Source of the DNA: Fulvivirga lutea
GTDB taxonomy: Bacteria > Bacteroidota > Bacteroidia > Cytophagales > Cyclobacteriaceae
Reading direction: 5' to 3'
Assembly (NCBI RefSeq): GCF_017068455.1
Contig: NZ_CP070608.1
Coordinates: 1,593,488-1,657,487 of the forward strand
Length of the DNA: 64,000 bases
This document shows, piece after piece, positions 53,899 to 62,319 of the stretch (position 1 is the first letter of the stretch; each line of letters starts with the position of its first letter). A program made the translations under genes and the position numbers. The notes under the pieces are model-generated. The model ran no database searches. It was not told the origin of the DNA and saw only the letters and a list, made by a program, of their open reading frames with translations.

Positions 53899-55082
53899 TT
53901 CTTATCCCAAATTCTGTAGTCAGCAGATAATTCAAAAATGTGATGCATGATTTCCTTTTCCTGCTCTGTGTAATCAATATTTCTTCTGGCCATTACTCTT
54001 TCTGCTACTTCATCAGCTTTTGGTTTTTGAAATGTAGTAAAGCCTGCTGCTCCGCCCCAAGCAAAAGAAGGTATAAAATTACGCGGGAAGCCAGAACCAA
54101 AAATATTGGAAGACACACCCACTACCGTTCCAGTATTGAACATGGTATTGATGCCGCATTTAGAATGATCACCCATAATTAACCCGCAGAATTGCTCACC
54201 AGAATCTTTAAATCCACCTTTTTCGTAACTCCACAGCTTTACGGTGTCATAGTTGTTTTTGAGGTTGGAGGTATTGGTATCGGCACCCAAATTACACCAT
54301 TGGCCAATGACTGTATTTCCTATAAAACCATCGTGTCCTTTATTACTATACCCAAAAATTACCGAGTTGCTTACTTCACCACCCACTTTAGAAAATGGGC
54401 CTATGGTGCTGTCACCTTTAATTTTAGCTCCCATATTTACGTGGGCACCTTCGCAAAGCGCAAATGAACCTTTAATAATGGCGCCTTCGTGAATATGACT
54501 ATTCTTCCCAATATAAACAGGGCCATTTTCAGCATTGATGATGGCAGATCTAATAGAGGCGCCTTCTTCAATAAATATATTTTCTTTCCCGTATGTAACG
54601 GTATGTAAATCTGTGATAGTTGCTGATGATCTTCCTTTTGTTATTAAGGTAAAGTCTTCCTGAATTTGAGCAGCGTTTTGTTTAAAAATCTTCCATGGCT
54701 GGTTGATCAAAGCAACTTCAATTTCATATTCTGTTGTCTTTAATGAGGAAAGGTCGGCTAAATTCAGTTCGCTACATTTTGCTGCTAATGTTGTTCTGTT
54801 TTTTATTAAAGCTTCGTTATCTCCAAGTTTATTAATTGCAGCTATTAGTTTTCCATCCGGACACAAAGCACCATTAATAAATAAATTCTTTTCTTCAGTT
54901 ACTTCAGGGTATTTGGCTGAGAGATAATCTTCCGTTCTGTAAGAAACAGGATTATCAAATCTCTTCTGCCATTTTTCAGTAATTGTTAGTATTCCTACAC
55001 GTATTTCAGAAACAGGCCTGGTATAAGTTAGAGGCAAAAGCGATTTTCTGATGGTCGGATCATCAAACAGTATTATGTTCAT
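53895..55082 (-). CDS. GlmU-like putative sugar nucleotidyltransferase
   Basis: A 395-residue protein with a nucleotidyltransferase-like front and a left-handed beta-helix acyltransferase-like back. Front landmarks are MNIILFDDPTIRKSLLPLTYTRPVSEIRVG; these differ from the GG-x-GTR loop of true GlmU and suit the Bacteroidota GlmU-like family. The hexapeptide repeats run from ~180 to 340 (IYIGKNSHIHEGAIIKGSF, ISNSVIFGYSNKGHDGFIGN). It probably acts in cell-wall or surface sugar activation, though the activity is unproven. I start at the ATG at 55082; a GTG two codons earlier (55088) is the only longer choice. Confidence 0.86.
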   Translation of the reverse strand: MNIILFDDPTIRKSLLPLTYTRPVSEIRVGILTITEKWQKRFDNPVSYRTEDYLSAKYPEVTEEKNLFINGALCPDGKLIAAINKLGDNEALIKNRTTLAAKCSELNLADLSSLKTTEYEIEVALINQPWKIFKQNAAQIQEDFTLITKGRSSATITDLHTVTYGKENIFIEEGASIRSAIINAENGPVYIGKNSHIHEGAIIKGSFALCEGAHVNMGAKIKGDSTIGPFSKVGGEVSNSVIFGYSNKGHDGFIGNTVIGQWCNLGADTNTSNLKNNYDTVKLWSYEKGGFKDSGEQFCGLIMGDHSKCGINTMFNTGTVVGVSSNIFGSGFPRNFIPSFAWGGAAGFTTFQKPKADEVAERVMARRNIDYTEQEKEIMHHIFELSADYRIWDKK

Positions 55083-55096
55083 GCCCACAAAAATAA

Positions 55097-55132
55097 AAAA
55101 GTCTTCAAGATAAGCTCATCTTGAAGACTTTT
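55097..55132 (-). terminator. Intrinsic terminator after rpmE
   Basis: AAAAGTCTTCAAGAT (55097-55111) and its exact complement (55118-55132) make a 15-bp stem with a 6-nt loop. On the minus strand a T-rich tract (TTTTTTATTTTT) follows. It ends rpmE transcription just before the GlmU-like gene, which must have its own promoter or read through. Confidence 0.87.
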
Positions 55133-55154
55133 ATAAAGTAGAAACTTGTGTTTC

Positions 55155-55397
55155 TTACTTCTTATATTTTTTGTTGAATTTCTCTACTCTACCAGCAGTA
55201 TCAACGAATAATTTCTTACCAGTGTAAAATGGGTGAGAAGCAGAGCTTACTTCCACTTTTACTAAAGGGTATTCATTGCCATCTTCCCACTTCATTGTTT
55301 CATTCGTGTCAATGGTAGATTTCGTCATAAATTTGAAATCACTTGAAGTATCGTGGAAAATAACTTCTCTGTAATTAGGATGTATATCTTTTTTCAT
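55155..55397 (-). CDS. rpmE2: 50S ribosomal protein L31, type B
   Basis: An 80-residue ribosomal protein, [19 protein letters not shown] at the front and [25 protein letters not shown] at the end (the second stretch split by family marks SHPFYTGK and GRVEKF). It lacks the zinc cysteines CxxC found in type A L31, so it is the zinc-independent form, the one kept or induced when zinc is short. It stands alone, between an exact promoter and a strong terminator. It lies about 7 kb from the candidate zinc operon; no palindrome like the 62180 box was seen before it, so zinc control is not shown here. Confidence 0.97.
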   Translation of the reverse strand: MKKDIHPNYREVIFHDTSSDFKFMTKSTIDTNETMKWEDGNEYPLVKVEVSSASHPFYTGKKLFVDTAGRVEKFNKKYKK

Positions 55398-55437
55398 TGT
55401 AGTAACCTTTTCTAACTCGTTCTTCTCAAAAGAGGCA

Positions 55438-55468
55438 CAAAATTAAAAGTTTGATGAATAACAACAAA
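55438..55468 (-). promoter_or_regulatory. Promoter of rpmE2
   Basis: On the minus strand, TTTG (55468-55465) is followed 19 nt later by TAATTTTG (55445-55438), an exact fit to the Bacteroidota housekeeping promoter TTTG-N19-TAnnTTTG. Transcription should start near 55431, leaving a leader of about 34 nt. Confidence 0.8.
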
Positions 55469-55525
55469 ACTTTTCCTTACTTTATTCTTCAAAGATAAAA
55501 CCATTTTTTATGTATTTTGCAAAAT

Positions 55526-57217
55526 ATGGGTAAAAGCATCATTCTAACACTTTTTTTGGCGTTATCGTTCTATCAATTTGCTACTGCACAAAGTAGTTTA
55601 GCACCACTAAATGAAGATTATTATCATCTCATAGATAGATATGAAATAAAGTACGGACAATTAAACCCATATTTTCATACCAGTTTGAAAGGTTATACAA
55701 GATCTTCCATTGGTCAGTATGCCGATTCTCTTTTAAATGCAGATGAGCAATTGTCGCATCAGGATAAGTTTAACCTGGAGTATTTAAGAAATGATAACTG
55801 GGAATGGACCGGCACGGAAGAGAATGTAAGCAGAAAACCATTTCTAAAACATTTTTATAGGTCAAAGTCAGACTTATACCATGTAAGAGAAAAGAATTTT
55901 GATCTTCATATTAACCCTGTTTTACACTTAAGTGGTGGCAAAGAGTCTGAAGATGATGTCACTACTCAAACTAATACGCGTGGAGTACAAATTCGTGGTG
56001 TGGTAGATAATAAGGTTGGTTTCTATTCTTACATTGGCGAAAATCAAATTATAAACCCATTCTATGTTCGGCAAAATATTGCAAGCAATTTTGTAGTACC
56101 GCACGAAGGGTTTTGGAAGGGGTATAAAGATGATGGTGTAGATTTTTTTACTGCCCGAGGTTATATAACCTTTAATGCCACCAAACATATTAACCTTCAA
56201 TTTGGACATGATCGGTTCACAATTGGAAACGGACACCGATCTATGATACTTTCAGATAATGCCCCTGCCTACCTCTTTTTGAAGTTGAATACACAGGTTT
56301 GGAAGATTAATTACACGAATATTTTTGCTAATCTAACTTCAGATGTTTTTGGCAATGCTGGAGGCCTAACTGCCAATAATGGCTATCCTGAAAAATACAT
56401 GGCATTTCACCACTTAGGTATCAACATAGGTAAAAAATTAAATATCGGTGTTTTTGAATCTGTTATTTTCGATCGTACAGATTCTCTTGGAAATCATAAT
56501 ATAGATATTAGGTACTTAAATCCGATCATATTCTATAGAGCCGTGGAGCAGCAAAACGGCAGTACTGATAATGTTCTGTTAGGGCTCGATTTTAAATGGC
56601 TGGCAGCAAAAGGCATTTCCTTTTACGGACAATTCACGCTGGATGAATTTCTACTTGAAAACCTAAAAGAAGGTTCTGGCTGGTGGGCAAACAAGTTTGC
56701 AGTGCAGTTAGGTGCAGAGTATATCGATGCTTTTGGAATTAATAACCTGGACTTGCAAGCAGAGGCTAACCTGGCAAGACCTTATACATACTCTCACAGC
56801 TCACAATATGGTAGTTATTCACACTACCGACAGTCTTTAGCTCATCCATTAGGAGCAAATTTCTATGAAGGAATAGGTATCGTGAGATATCAACCAATTG
56901 ATAGGCTTTATCTAACGGGAAAGCTTATTTATGCTCAGTATGGTTTTGATGGAGCTGGCGAAAATTGGGGTGGTAATATTTTGTTAAATAATGTTTCTCG
57001 AGAAATGGATTTTGGTAACGAAATAGCCCAAGGCCAGAAAGCAGAATTAACATATATTGATTTAACGGCCAGTTATATGTTTAAGCATAACTTTTTTATT
57101 GATGGTAAGCTTGTGAGCAGAAATTTGTCCACAGATATTGCCTCAGCGGATTCAGATACAAATTTCTTATCGCTTAGCGTACGCTGGAATATTCCACAAA
57201 GGCTTCACGAGTTTTAA
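55526..57217 (+). CDS. Outer-membrane beta-barrel protein, Wzi/RemB-like
   Basis: A 563-residue outer-membrane protein with a signal peptide ending TATAQ near 22. The front (~25-100) is helical; the rest alternates short beta strands ending in aromatic residues, such as INLQFGHDRFTIGNGHRSM, FYSYIGENQIINPFYV and LSLSVRWNIPQ, and looks like a barrel. The whole resembles the capsule-assembly Wzi family and the gliding-motility RemB group of Bacteroidota. It could help hold surface polysaccharide. I use the ATG at 55526; the frame opens from a TTG at 55517. The gene stands alone; a bidirectional terminator lies 104 nt downstream. Confidence 0.76.
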   Translation: MGKSIILTLFLALSFYQFATAQSSLAPLNEDYYHLIDRYEIKYGQLNPYFHTSLKGYTRSSIGQYADSLLNADEQLSHQDKFNLEYLRNDNWEWTGTEENVSRKPFLKHFYRSKSDLYHVREKNFDLHINPVLHLSGGKESEDDVTTQTNTRGVQIRGVVDNKVGFYSYIGENQIINPFYVRQNIASNFVVPHEGFWKGYKDDGVDFFTARGYITFNATKHINLQFGHDRFTIGNGHRSMILSDNAPAYLFLKLNTQVWKINYTNIFANLTSDVFGNAGGLTANNGYPEKYMAFHHLGINIGKKLNIGVFESVIFDRTDSLGNHNIDIRYLNPIIFYRAVEQQNGSTDNVLLGLDFKWLAAKGISFYGQFTLDEFLLENLKEGSGWWANKFAVQLGAEYIDAFGINNLDLQAEANLARPYTYSHSSQYGSYSHYRQSLAHPLGANFYEGIGIVRYQPIDRLYLTGKLIYAQYGFDGAGENWGGNILLNNVSREMDFGNEIAQGQKAELTYIDLTASYMFKHNFFIDGKLVSRNLSTDIASADSDTNFLSLSVRWNIPQRLHEF

Positions 57218-57320
57218 TCCGGTATCAAGTCTGATAGAATTTGATTAGTGGAATTTTCAGATGATTGGAATAGGTATTGGAAAGTTAAGTATGTAGCTGG
57301 TATTCCTAAATAGAGTAAAG

Positions 57321-57354
57321 AAAGAACCTTCATATTGCTATGAGAGGTTCTTTT
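57321..57354. terminator. Bidirectional terminator
   Basis: AAAGAACCTTCATA (57321-57334) pairs with the downstream TATGAGAGGTTCTTT (57339-57353) over 14 bp with one bulged G and a TTGC loop. T-runs occur on both sides. It serves the outer-membrane protein gene (plus) and the His/Met lipoprotein gene at the end of the metal operon (minus). Confidence 0.78.
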
Positions 57355-57362
57355 CAAATTAA

Positions 57363-57884
57363 TTAGTCCTCGTTTTCTTCAGTTACCGGCATTGATTGAT
57401 GCTCACTTTTCATGTTTTCATGATCTGCTTTTACTTTCTCATGTTCGCTGACCATAGCTTCATGATCAGCCTTCATAGTTTCATGTTCGGCTTTCATGTT
57501 TTCGTGTTCCTTCATCATTGATTCCATGTCTACCTCTCCGGCTGCATGCTTATCTTCCAATTCTTTGTGGCTATTTAACAAAGTTTTGTGTGAGGCTATC
57601 AATTCCTCATGTTTGGAAATCATTGCACCATGAGATGCTTCCATTGCCATGTGAAGGCTGTCTGGTGCATCACCTGACATTGCCTGATGATCTGCTAACA
57701 TCTGCTCATGTAAGCTTTCCATTTCTGAATGAAGCTTTTCCATCTCTTCATGTGCCGCTTCCATAGATTCATGGTCGCTTACTAAATTCTTATGTTCCTC
57801 TGATTCGGCAGGATTTGAGCTACATGCAGCAAAAAACATTGCGACACCCAGAGATAATGCTATAATAAAGGATTTTCTTTTCAT
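57363..57884 (-). CDS. Lipoprotein with a heptad ladder of His and Met
   Basis: A 173-residue lipoprotein (lipobox FAAC, Cys21); nearly all of the mature chain is one long predicted helix. All 18 histidines keep a seven-residue spacing in three runs of six: 31, 38, 45, 52, 59, 66; then 78, 85, 92, 99, 106, 113; then 127, 134, 141, 148, 155, 162. A Met sits three residues after the His in twelve cases (HESM, HEEM, HSEM and so on), and Leu in three of the middle run. His and Met thus take the a/d core positions of a coiled coil, an unusual core that suggests Zn, Cu or haem binding, or a pH switch. It starts 37 nt after the DUF5916 gene's stop, so it is probably in the metal operon. No known family is recognised. 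Confidence 0.8.
   Translation of the reverse strand: MKRKSFIIALSLGVAMFFAACSSNPAESEEHKNLVSDHESMEAAHEEMEKLHSEMESLHEQMLADHQAMSGDAPDSLHMAMEASHGAMISKHEELIASHKTLLNSHKELEDKHAAGEVDMESMMKEHENMKAEHETMKADHEAMVSEHEKVKADHENMKSEHQSMPVTEENED
57390..57794 (-). repeat. 21-bp coding repeats for the HxxM heptads
   Basis: The region encoding residues 31-165 is a series of 21-bp (seven-codon) units giving xxHxxMx, many with the core CATGAA or similar. Drift at other codons shows that the His/Met spacing is what has been kept. The phase slips once, between His66 and His78 (12 residues). Confidence 0.8.
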
Positions 57885-57921
57885 GTTTTAGATTGTTTTG
57901 TTAATTGATAATTACAATATA

Positions 57922-60132
57922 TTAAAATTGCTTGAGAAAAGTCAGCTTACCTATGAATTGTTGCTCTTCAAACGGAGTTTCAAACTGATCGATTCGGGTA
58001 TCATTGAATACTAGATAAATAAATGAAAGTGGTCGATACTCCCAGCTTGCCCGCACATTCCATCGACCTTGCTCATCAAAGGTATTGTACTGATAAAAAG
58101 CCGATAACTGCACTCTGGGATTTAAAGCAAACCGAGAACCAATGGTGGTGAGATGTGTGGTTAAATCTTCGCGATTCTCACCGAGACTAGTAAGATCATT
58201 ACGCTCATAATAGGCTGTTATAGCGATATGTGGAATAGGGGCTAAACGGCCAAAAGCACTAAAGGTCTGTCTCTGCCCATTATAGAAATTACCAAAATCA
58301 TAAGTACCTGATAATGACCACTTCTTAGATTGATCGGTATTATACCGAATTAAATAACGTGTATAAAAGTATTGATCTTGCGGAATTGGAATCCCGAGAG
58401 GAGCAAATTCAAAATTTATATTTTGCCATGTTGGTGTCATTGAAACTTCTACGAAGCTATTGTCTTTAAACCATGTGTATACTGGAAAAATGTAGATGCT
58501 TGCTTGTTGAAATTGGCTAGGGTCATTAAAATCATGATTGTAATTAAAAAAAAATCCCGGGTCTGATCGTCTAATCCAAGGTGTTTTTTTTGGGCGCCAA
58601 ATGTAGTACCCACCGGGACTGTGGCGAACTACATTTTTCTGAAATACAAAACCCATATCTGGGTTGTAGTCTTCCGATACTATATCAGTAATATATCCCA
58701 AATAGTACTTATTGGTACGGGTCTGCACGGCAATCCGTCCGGCAATTCCTAATGTGTCATTAGAATTATCTCTCGAGCCTGATACAAGGTAGGAGACATT
58801 CCATGTATCTTTTGGTCTTACAAACCCATCTAAAGTTATGGTTGTATTGTCACTTTGGCGAACGCCTAATTCTTGTGATTGTTGATCGAGGCGATGGGTC
58901 ACCATTACACCGATGTTGTTTTCATTCCCATAGTTTTGAAGGTAACGGCCTACCATAAAGCTGGCTCCAGCTGAATTCTCCGTTTCGGCCTGATTGATAT
59001 ATAATCCTGCAATAGACCTGTTCTCATTGCGCATAGTGTAGCGGCCACCGGCATTAATTCTGGCAGGCTCAGCGTTGAAGTTCCCTTGCAAGCCAATGGT
59101 TCTACTAAAAAATGGAACAACAGCTCTATTATTTGCCCCCGCCCAAATGCCCGAATTCTCCAGAAAGAATTGCCGTCTTTCTGGGAAGAAAATGTTAAAT
59201 CGCTCCAGGTTATTAACCGCCCGATCCACATCAGCTTGGGCGAAGTCAGTGTTAAAAGTAAGGTCTAATACTGATTGAGGATTAATAGCCCACTTTACAT
59301 CACCTCCAAATTTCATATCGCTTTTGGTTGAGGTGCCATCACCATCTTCAATCCTGTCGTATTGAAAAAGAGTATAAGGTTCTACTCTTATGTTCGCACT
59401 TGGTTCAGGAAGCTCAAGCCCTTCTAACGTAGCGGCATAGGTCATGCGATAAGGTGAGAATGATTGAGGAATGGCTGGAAATACAGTTTGCTCATAATCT
59501 CTTCGAGCTAATCGGCTGAATGTAATCCCCCAACTAGGCTGTGTGTCTTGCCCGGTATCTTCATATCTGATAGACTTGAATGGGATGGCAAATTCAGCAT
59601 AATATCCGGAATCTGTTCGTTGAGTTCGAACTGACCACAGAGCATTCCAGTCATTATCGGTATTGTTGTCATTGAAATTTTGAAGGTCTCTTTGGTTACC
59701 ATAAGGTGTTGTTTGGAAAGAAACACAATACTGTTTCAGGTTTTGTGGGTCTAGCTGTACAAAAAAAATATCGTTTTCATTAGAGTCAAAGTCTCTCCTT
59801 AAATCCTGAACCCTAACACCGCTTTTCCCTAAAGAATCCTTGCAAAATGCTCCAATATATAAATTTTTTTCATCGTAAAGCAGTCTTACTTCCGTATCGT
59901 ATAGATAATCTCTTCCCTGTCTAGGCTCCATACGAAAGAACTCTTTTACAACCTTTGCGTTTTGCCAATCACCCTCAATAAGCTTACCATCAATTTTAAT
60001 CTGTCCGGTTGCTTTTTGTGCTGTAACAGAAGGTGGGTTTTGTGGAGGTGGGAAATTTTGGTCATCTTGAGCAAAACAAGTGATAGTTTTGAAAAACACA
60101 ATAGTCAAAAAAACGTAATAGAAGAATTTCAT
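57922..60132 (-). CDS. DUF5916 outer-membrane protein with CBM9-like front
   Basis: A 736-residue exported protein. After the signal peptide (to ~22) comes a CBM9-like domain (~40-240; [48 protein letters not shown]), then the DUF5916 region (~245-736), a beta-strand-rich part likely to be an outer-membrane barrel ([29 protein letters not shown], ending [10 protein letters not shown] with the terminal Phe of OM barrels). Start at the ATG at 60132, overlapping the GTPase stop (ATGA); an ATG at 60141 would add three residues. The CBM9-like fold usually binds sugars, but co-transcription with metal genes raises the thought of a metal-complex transporter. No TonB plug is seen. Confidence 0.86.
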   Translation of the reverse strand: MKFFYYVFLTIVFFKTITCFAQDDQNFPPPQNPPSVTAQKATGQIKIDGKLIEGDWQNAKVVKEFFRMEPRQGRDYLYDTEVRLLYDEKNLYIGAFCKDSLGKSGVRVQDLRRDFDSNENDIFFVQLDPQNLKQYCVSFQTTPYGNQRDLQNFNDNNTDNDWNALWSVRTQRTDSGYYAEFAIPFKSIRYEDTGQDTQPSWGITFSRLARRDYEQTVFPAIPQSFSPYRMTYAATLEGLELPEPSANIRVEPYTLFQYDRIEDGDGTSTKSDMKFGGDVKWAINPQSVLDLTFNTDFAQADVDRAVNNLERFNIFFPERRQFFLENSGIWAGANNRAVVPFFSRTIGLQGNFNAEPARINAGGRYTMRNENRSIAGLYINQAETENSAGASFMVGRYLQNYGNENNIGVMVTHRLDQQSQELGVRQSDNTTITLDGFVRPKDTWNVSYLVSGSRDNSNDTLGIAGRIAVQTRTNKYYLGYITDIVSEDYNPDMGFVFQKNVVRHSPGGYYIWRPKKTPWIRRSDPGFFFNYNHDFNDPSQFQQASIYIFPVYTWFKDNSFVEVSMTPTWQNINFEFAPLGIPIPQDQYFYTRYLIRYNTDQSKKWSLSGTYDFGNFYNGQRQTFSAFGRLAPIPHIAITAYYERNDLTSLGENREDLTTHLTTIGSRFALNPRVQLSAFYQYNTFDEQGRWNVRASWEYRPLSFIYLVFNDTRIDQFETPFEEQQFIGKLTFLKQF

Positions 60133-61355
60133 AACGGCCAATTGTCTTCAAATCCAATTCCTTCCTCCATCTCCTTAATCTCCACCTCACTCAACAAGCA
60201 TTGATCTAATTCAGATACAATTTTTTCTTTATCCATATCCATGCCGATGAACACAAGCTCGGTCATGCGATCGCCCCATTTTTTATCCCATTTGGCCTGT
60301 AACTCTTCCTGATGCTCTAGATAGTTAGGATTCATGGCACGTTCTCGCATGGAGACACTGACCCACCACCTTCCATATATTTCGGCTTTCATTGAGCCTC
60401 CAGCCTGACTCCACAGGAGGGCATATTCAGGTCTTGAGGCTAACCAGAATATGCCCTTACTACGAACCACAGATGGCGGAAAACTGCGGGCCGCATATTC
60501 TAAAAATCGTTGTGGATGAAATGGTTTAGCTTGTCGATAAACGAATGAGCCTATACCATATTCTTCTGTTTCAGGGCTATGCGAAATTCCTTTTTGCGCT
60601 AGTTCTAATTCCTTTTGCCATCCAGCTGATTGTTCTGCCACATCGTAATCAAATAATCCCGTATTGAGAATTTCTTTCGGGTCTATTTGGCTATTTGATG
60701 TTCGAATAATCTTGGCAGTTGGATTTAGTTTATGAATTGTATTTTCTAGTAATCCAAGCTGAACTTCATTGACCAGATCAGTTTTGTTAAGTAAAATCAC
60801 GTTGGCAAATTCAACCTGATCTGTAAGTAAATTAACTATGGATCGATGGTCTTGATCATCATCAGTCATGTTGCGATCCAAAACAGTATCGGCACTTCCA
60901 AAATCCTTAAAGAAATTGAAGGCATCAACTACCGTTACCATAGTGTCCAGTTTACTAAACTTGGTGAGATCATACAACTCATCGCCTGTAGCAAAAGAGA
61001 AAGTCTGAGCCACCGGAATAGGTTCAGAGATACCGGTGCTTTCAATCAATAAATAATCGAATTTGTTCATTTTTGCTAGTTTCTCCACTTCGATCATCAA
61101 ATCTTCACGAAGTGTGCAGCAAATACAACCATTACTCATTTCCACCAACTTTTCATCCGTTCTCGAAAGTTTGGCACCATTAGCTATGAGCTTTTCATCA
61201 ATATTTACTTCACTCATATCGTTGACAATCACAGCTACCTTTAATCCTTGACGGTTGTTAAGTATGTGATTGAGGAGCGTAGTCTTACCGGCTCCTAGAA
61301 ATCCACTAAGAACTGTAACCGGTAGCTTTTTTGACCGCTTTAATATATTCAGCAT
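60129..61355 (-). CDS. COG0523 GTPase, putative zinc metallochaperone
   Basis: A 408-residue G3E GTPase of the CobW/COG0523 family. The Walker [14 protein letters not shown] is at 18-30, the metal-binding CxCC (NGCICC) at 77-80, and the guanine-binding NKTD later (LLNKTDLV). The long C-terminal part with [14 protein letters not shown] and [18 protein letters not shown] matches the Zn-linked ZigA/YciC-type subgroup. Such proteins deliver zinc to essential enzymes when zinc is short. Its ATG lies 50 nt inside the MerC gene, an unusually long overlap, and its stop overlaps the DUF5916 start. Confidence 0.92.
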   Translation of the reverse strand: MLNILKRSKKLPVTVLSGFLGAGKTTLLNHILNNRQGLKVAVIVNDMSEVNIDEKLIANGAKLSRTDEKLVEMSNGCICCTLREDLMIEVEKLAKMNKFDYLLIESTGISEPIPVAQTFSFATGDELYDLTKFSKLDTMVTVVDAFNFFKDFGSADTVLDRNMTDDDQDHRSIVNLLTDQVEFANVILLNKTDLVNEVQLGLLENTIHKLNPTAKIIRTSNSQIDPKEILNTGLFDYDVAEQSAGWQKELELAQKGISHSPETEEYGIGSFVYRQAKPFHPQRFLEYAARSFPPSVVRSKGIFWLASRPEYALLWSQAGGSMKAEIYGRWWVSVSMRERAMNPNYLEHQEELQAKWDKKWGDRMTELVFIGMDMDKEKIVSELDQCLLSEVEIKEMEEGIGFEDNWPL

Positions 61356-61719
61356 GTTTTCTTTTTGATTTTAGATTTAAATAATGGGCTCCAATGATTA
61401 CAAGAACTCCCAGGAATAGAAGGACCAATTGCACCCATAGCATGGTTATGTTTTCACTGATTTTTAATAGGACGAAACCACCAATAAAAAGTCCCATGAA
61501 ACCATAATTATGGTGTATAATGAACTGAGGCAGCATTGCTGTGATGCCAATAAGTAATAGGCTCGCAGATATGGCTAACTCTACTTGTTCATTGAGTATG
61601 AAATTAAAAATGTCAAATGTGCCTAGACCTAAAATAATGGTGGTAACCAAGCATTTCACACCACAACATAAGGAAAGACAGATCCCTAATTTGTCAATCC
61701 AAATAGATTTTTCAGTCAT
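61306..61719 (-). CDS. MerC-family membrane protein
   Basis: A 137-residue inner-membrane protein with four helices (about 13-32, 45-63, 68-86, 92-112) and a Cys-rich first helix: [15 protein letters not shown]. This is the MerC fold (PF03203), originally found as a mercury importer. No merA, merR or merP is nearby; Bacteroidota MerC-like genes often sit with COG0523 GTPases instead, suggesting metal (zinc) uptake or sensing. The C-terminus is basic. It overlaps the GTPase gene by 50 nt. The 114-nt gap upstream has a small hairpin at 61795-61811. Confidence 0.83.
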   Translation of the reverse strand: MTEKSIWIDKLGICLSLCCGVKCLVTTIILGLGTFDIFNFILNEQVELAISASLLLIGITAMLPQFIIHHNYGFMGLFIGGFVLLKISENITMLWVQLVLLFLGVLVIIGAHYLNLKSKRKHAEYIKAVKKATGYSS

Positions 61720-61794
61720 AGATTATCTGAAGTATACAAGACAACTTCTTCCAGCATTGGAATAATTGTTATGATTAATGTTAAACAGAGTAAG

Positions 61795-61811
61795 CCATCC
61801 ATTTTGGATGG
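61795..61811. promoter_or_regulatory. Small hairpin between the DUF2946-like and MerC genes
   Basis: CCATCCA (61795-61801) and TGGATGG (61805-61811) form a perfect 7-bp stem with a TTT loop in the 114-nt gap. No T-run follows on the minus strand, so it is a pause or mRNA-processing site rather than a full terminator. Confidence 0.4.
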
Positions 61812-61833
61812 GTATTAATAGATAAAAGGTAGA

Positions 61834-62151
61834 TTATACGAACACCGGAGGTGCGCGGGATGAAGCAACTGAACTAGCTAATATGATTAGATCACAATGG
61901 CTTGAAAGTGCAATGGTTTCTATTATTAAATCTTGATTTAGCGGAAAGGCCTTTTCAAATGTTTCAGTTTGTTTTTTGAGATAATAATCACAGAAACTAC
62001 ATTCAGTAGACAGCTCAGCAGTTTTAAAAACTAATTGATTGTCAACCTCATATTCATGAGTATGTGTTTTGCTGTGTAATGCGTATACTAATGGCAGCAG
62101 CAGAAAATAGCTGGCTAAAAACAGATGTGATATGATTACAAGCCGTTTCAA
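61834..62151 (-). CDS. DUF2946-like small membrane protein
   Basis: A protein of about 105 residues with no ATG in frame. I place the start at the TTG at 62151 (LKRLVIISHLFLASYFLLLP, a normal signal anchor); the frame also has a TTG at 62187, but that lies inside the operator palindrome. After the helix are His pairs (HSKTHTHEYE), a CSFCDYY pair of cysteines, and the ending SSRAPPVFV. This set, a CxxC and a terminal RAPP/RGPP, is typical of DUF2946-like small proteins found beside copper or zinc transport genes. It heads the metal operon. Being short with a rare start, it is the least sure gene of the set. Confidence 0.62.
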   Translation of the reverse strand: MKRLVIISHLFLASYFLLLPLVYALHSKTHTHEYEVDNQLVFKTAELSTECSFCDYYLKKQTETFEKAFPLNQDLIIETIALSSHCDLIILASSVASSRAPPVFV

Positions 62152-62179
62152 GGTAGCTAATGTAAAAGAAGATTTTTTT

Positions 62180-62200
62180 AAATGCAACAGTGTTGCATTT
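62180..62200. promoter_or_regulatory. 21-bp Fur/Zur-type palindrome, candidate zinc operator
   Basis: AAATGCAACA (62180-62189), a central G, then the exact reverse complement TGTTGCATTT (62191-62200). Both length and outer AAATG/CATTT arms match the shape of the E. coli Zur box, whose inner bases differ. It lies 29 nt upstream of the TTG at 62151 and 120 nt upstream of the divergent ABC exporter. The genes downstream on the minus strand (MerC, COG0523 GTPase) are of kinds known in Zur regulons. Confidence 0.62.
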
Positions 62201-62319
62201 GATTATTTATAAAACTCATAAATCATGTTGTTAACAATTACTCGTCACTCAAAGGGGTAAATTATGCTAAAAGCATCATTCGGGTTTAAACTTTTATCCG
62301 CTACTTTGCGGCACATTAT

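Noticed and set aside
61306-61719. Mercury resistance role for the MerC-like protein
   Set aside because: No merA, merR, merP or merT nearby; the COG0523 neighbour and palindrome point to zinc or another essential metal.
62227-62240. TTGTTAACAA-type small palindrome upstream of the ABC exporter
   Set aside because: Short, AT-rich and likely by chance in this composition; not linked to a repeated motif in the window.
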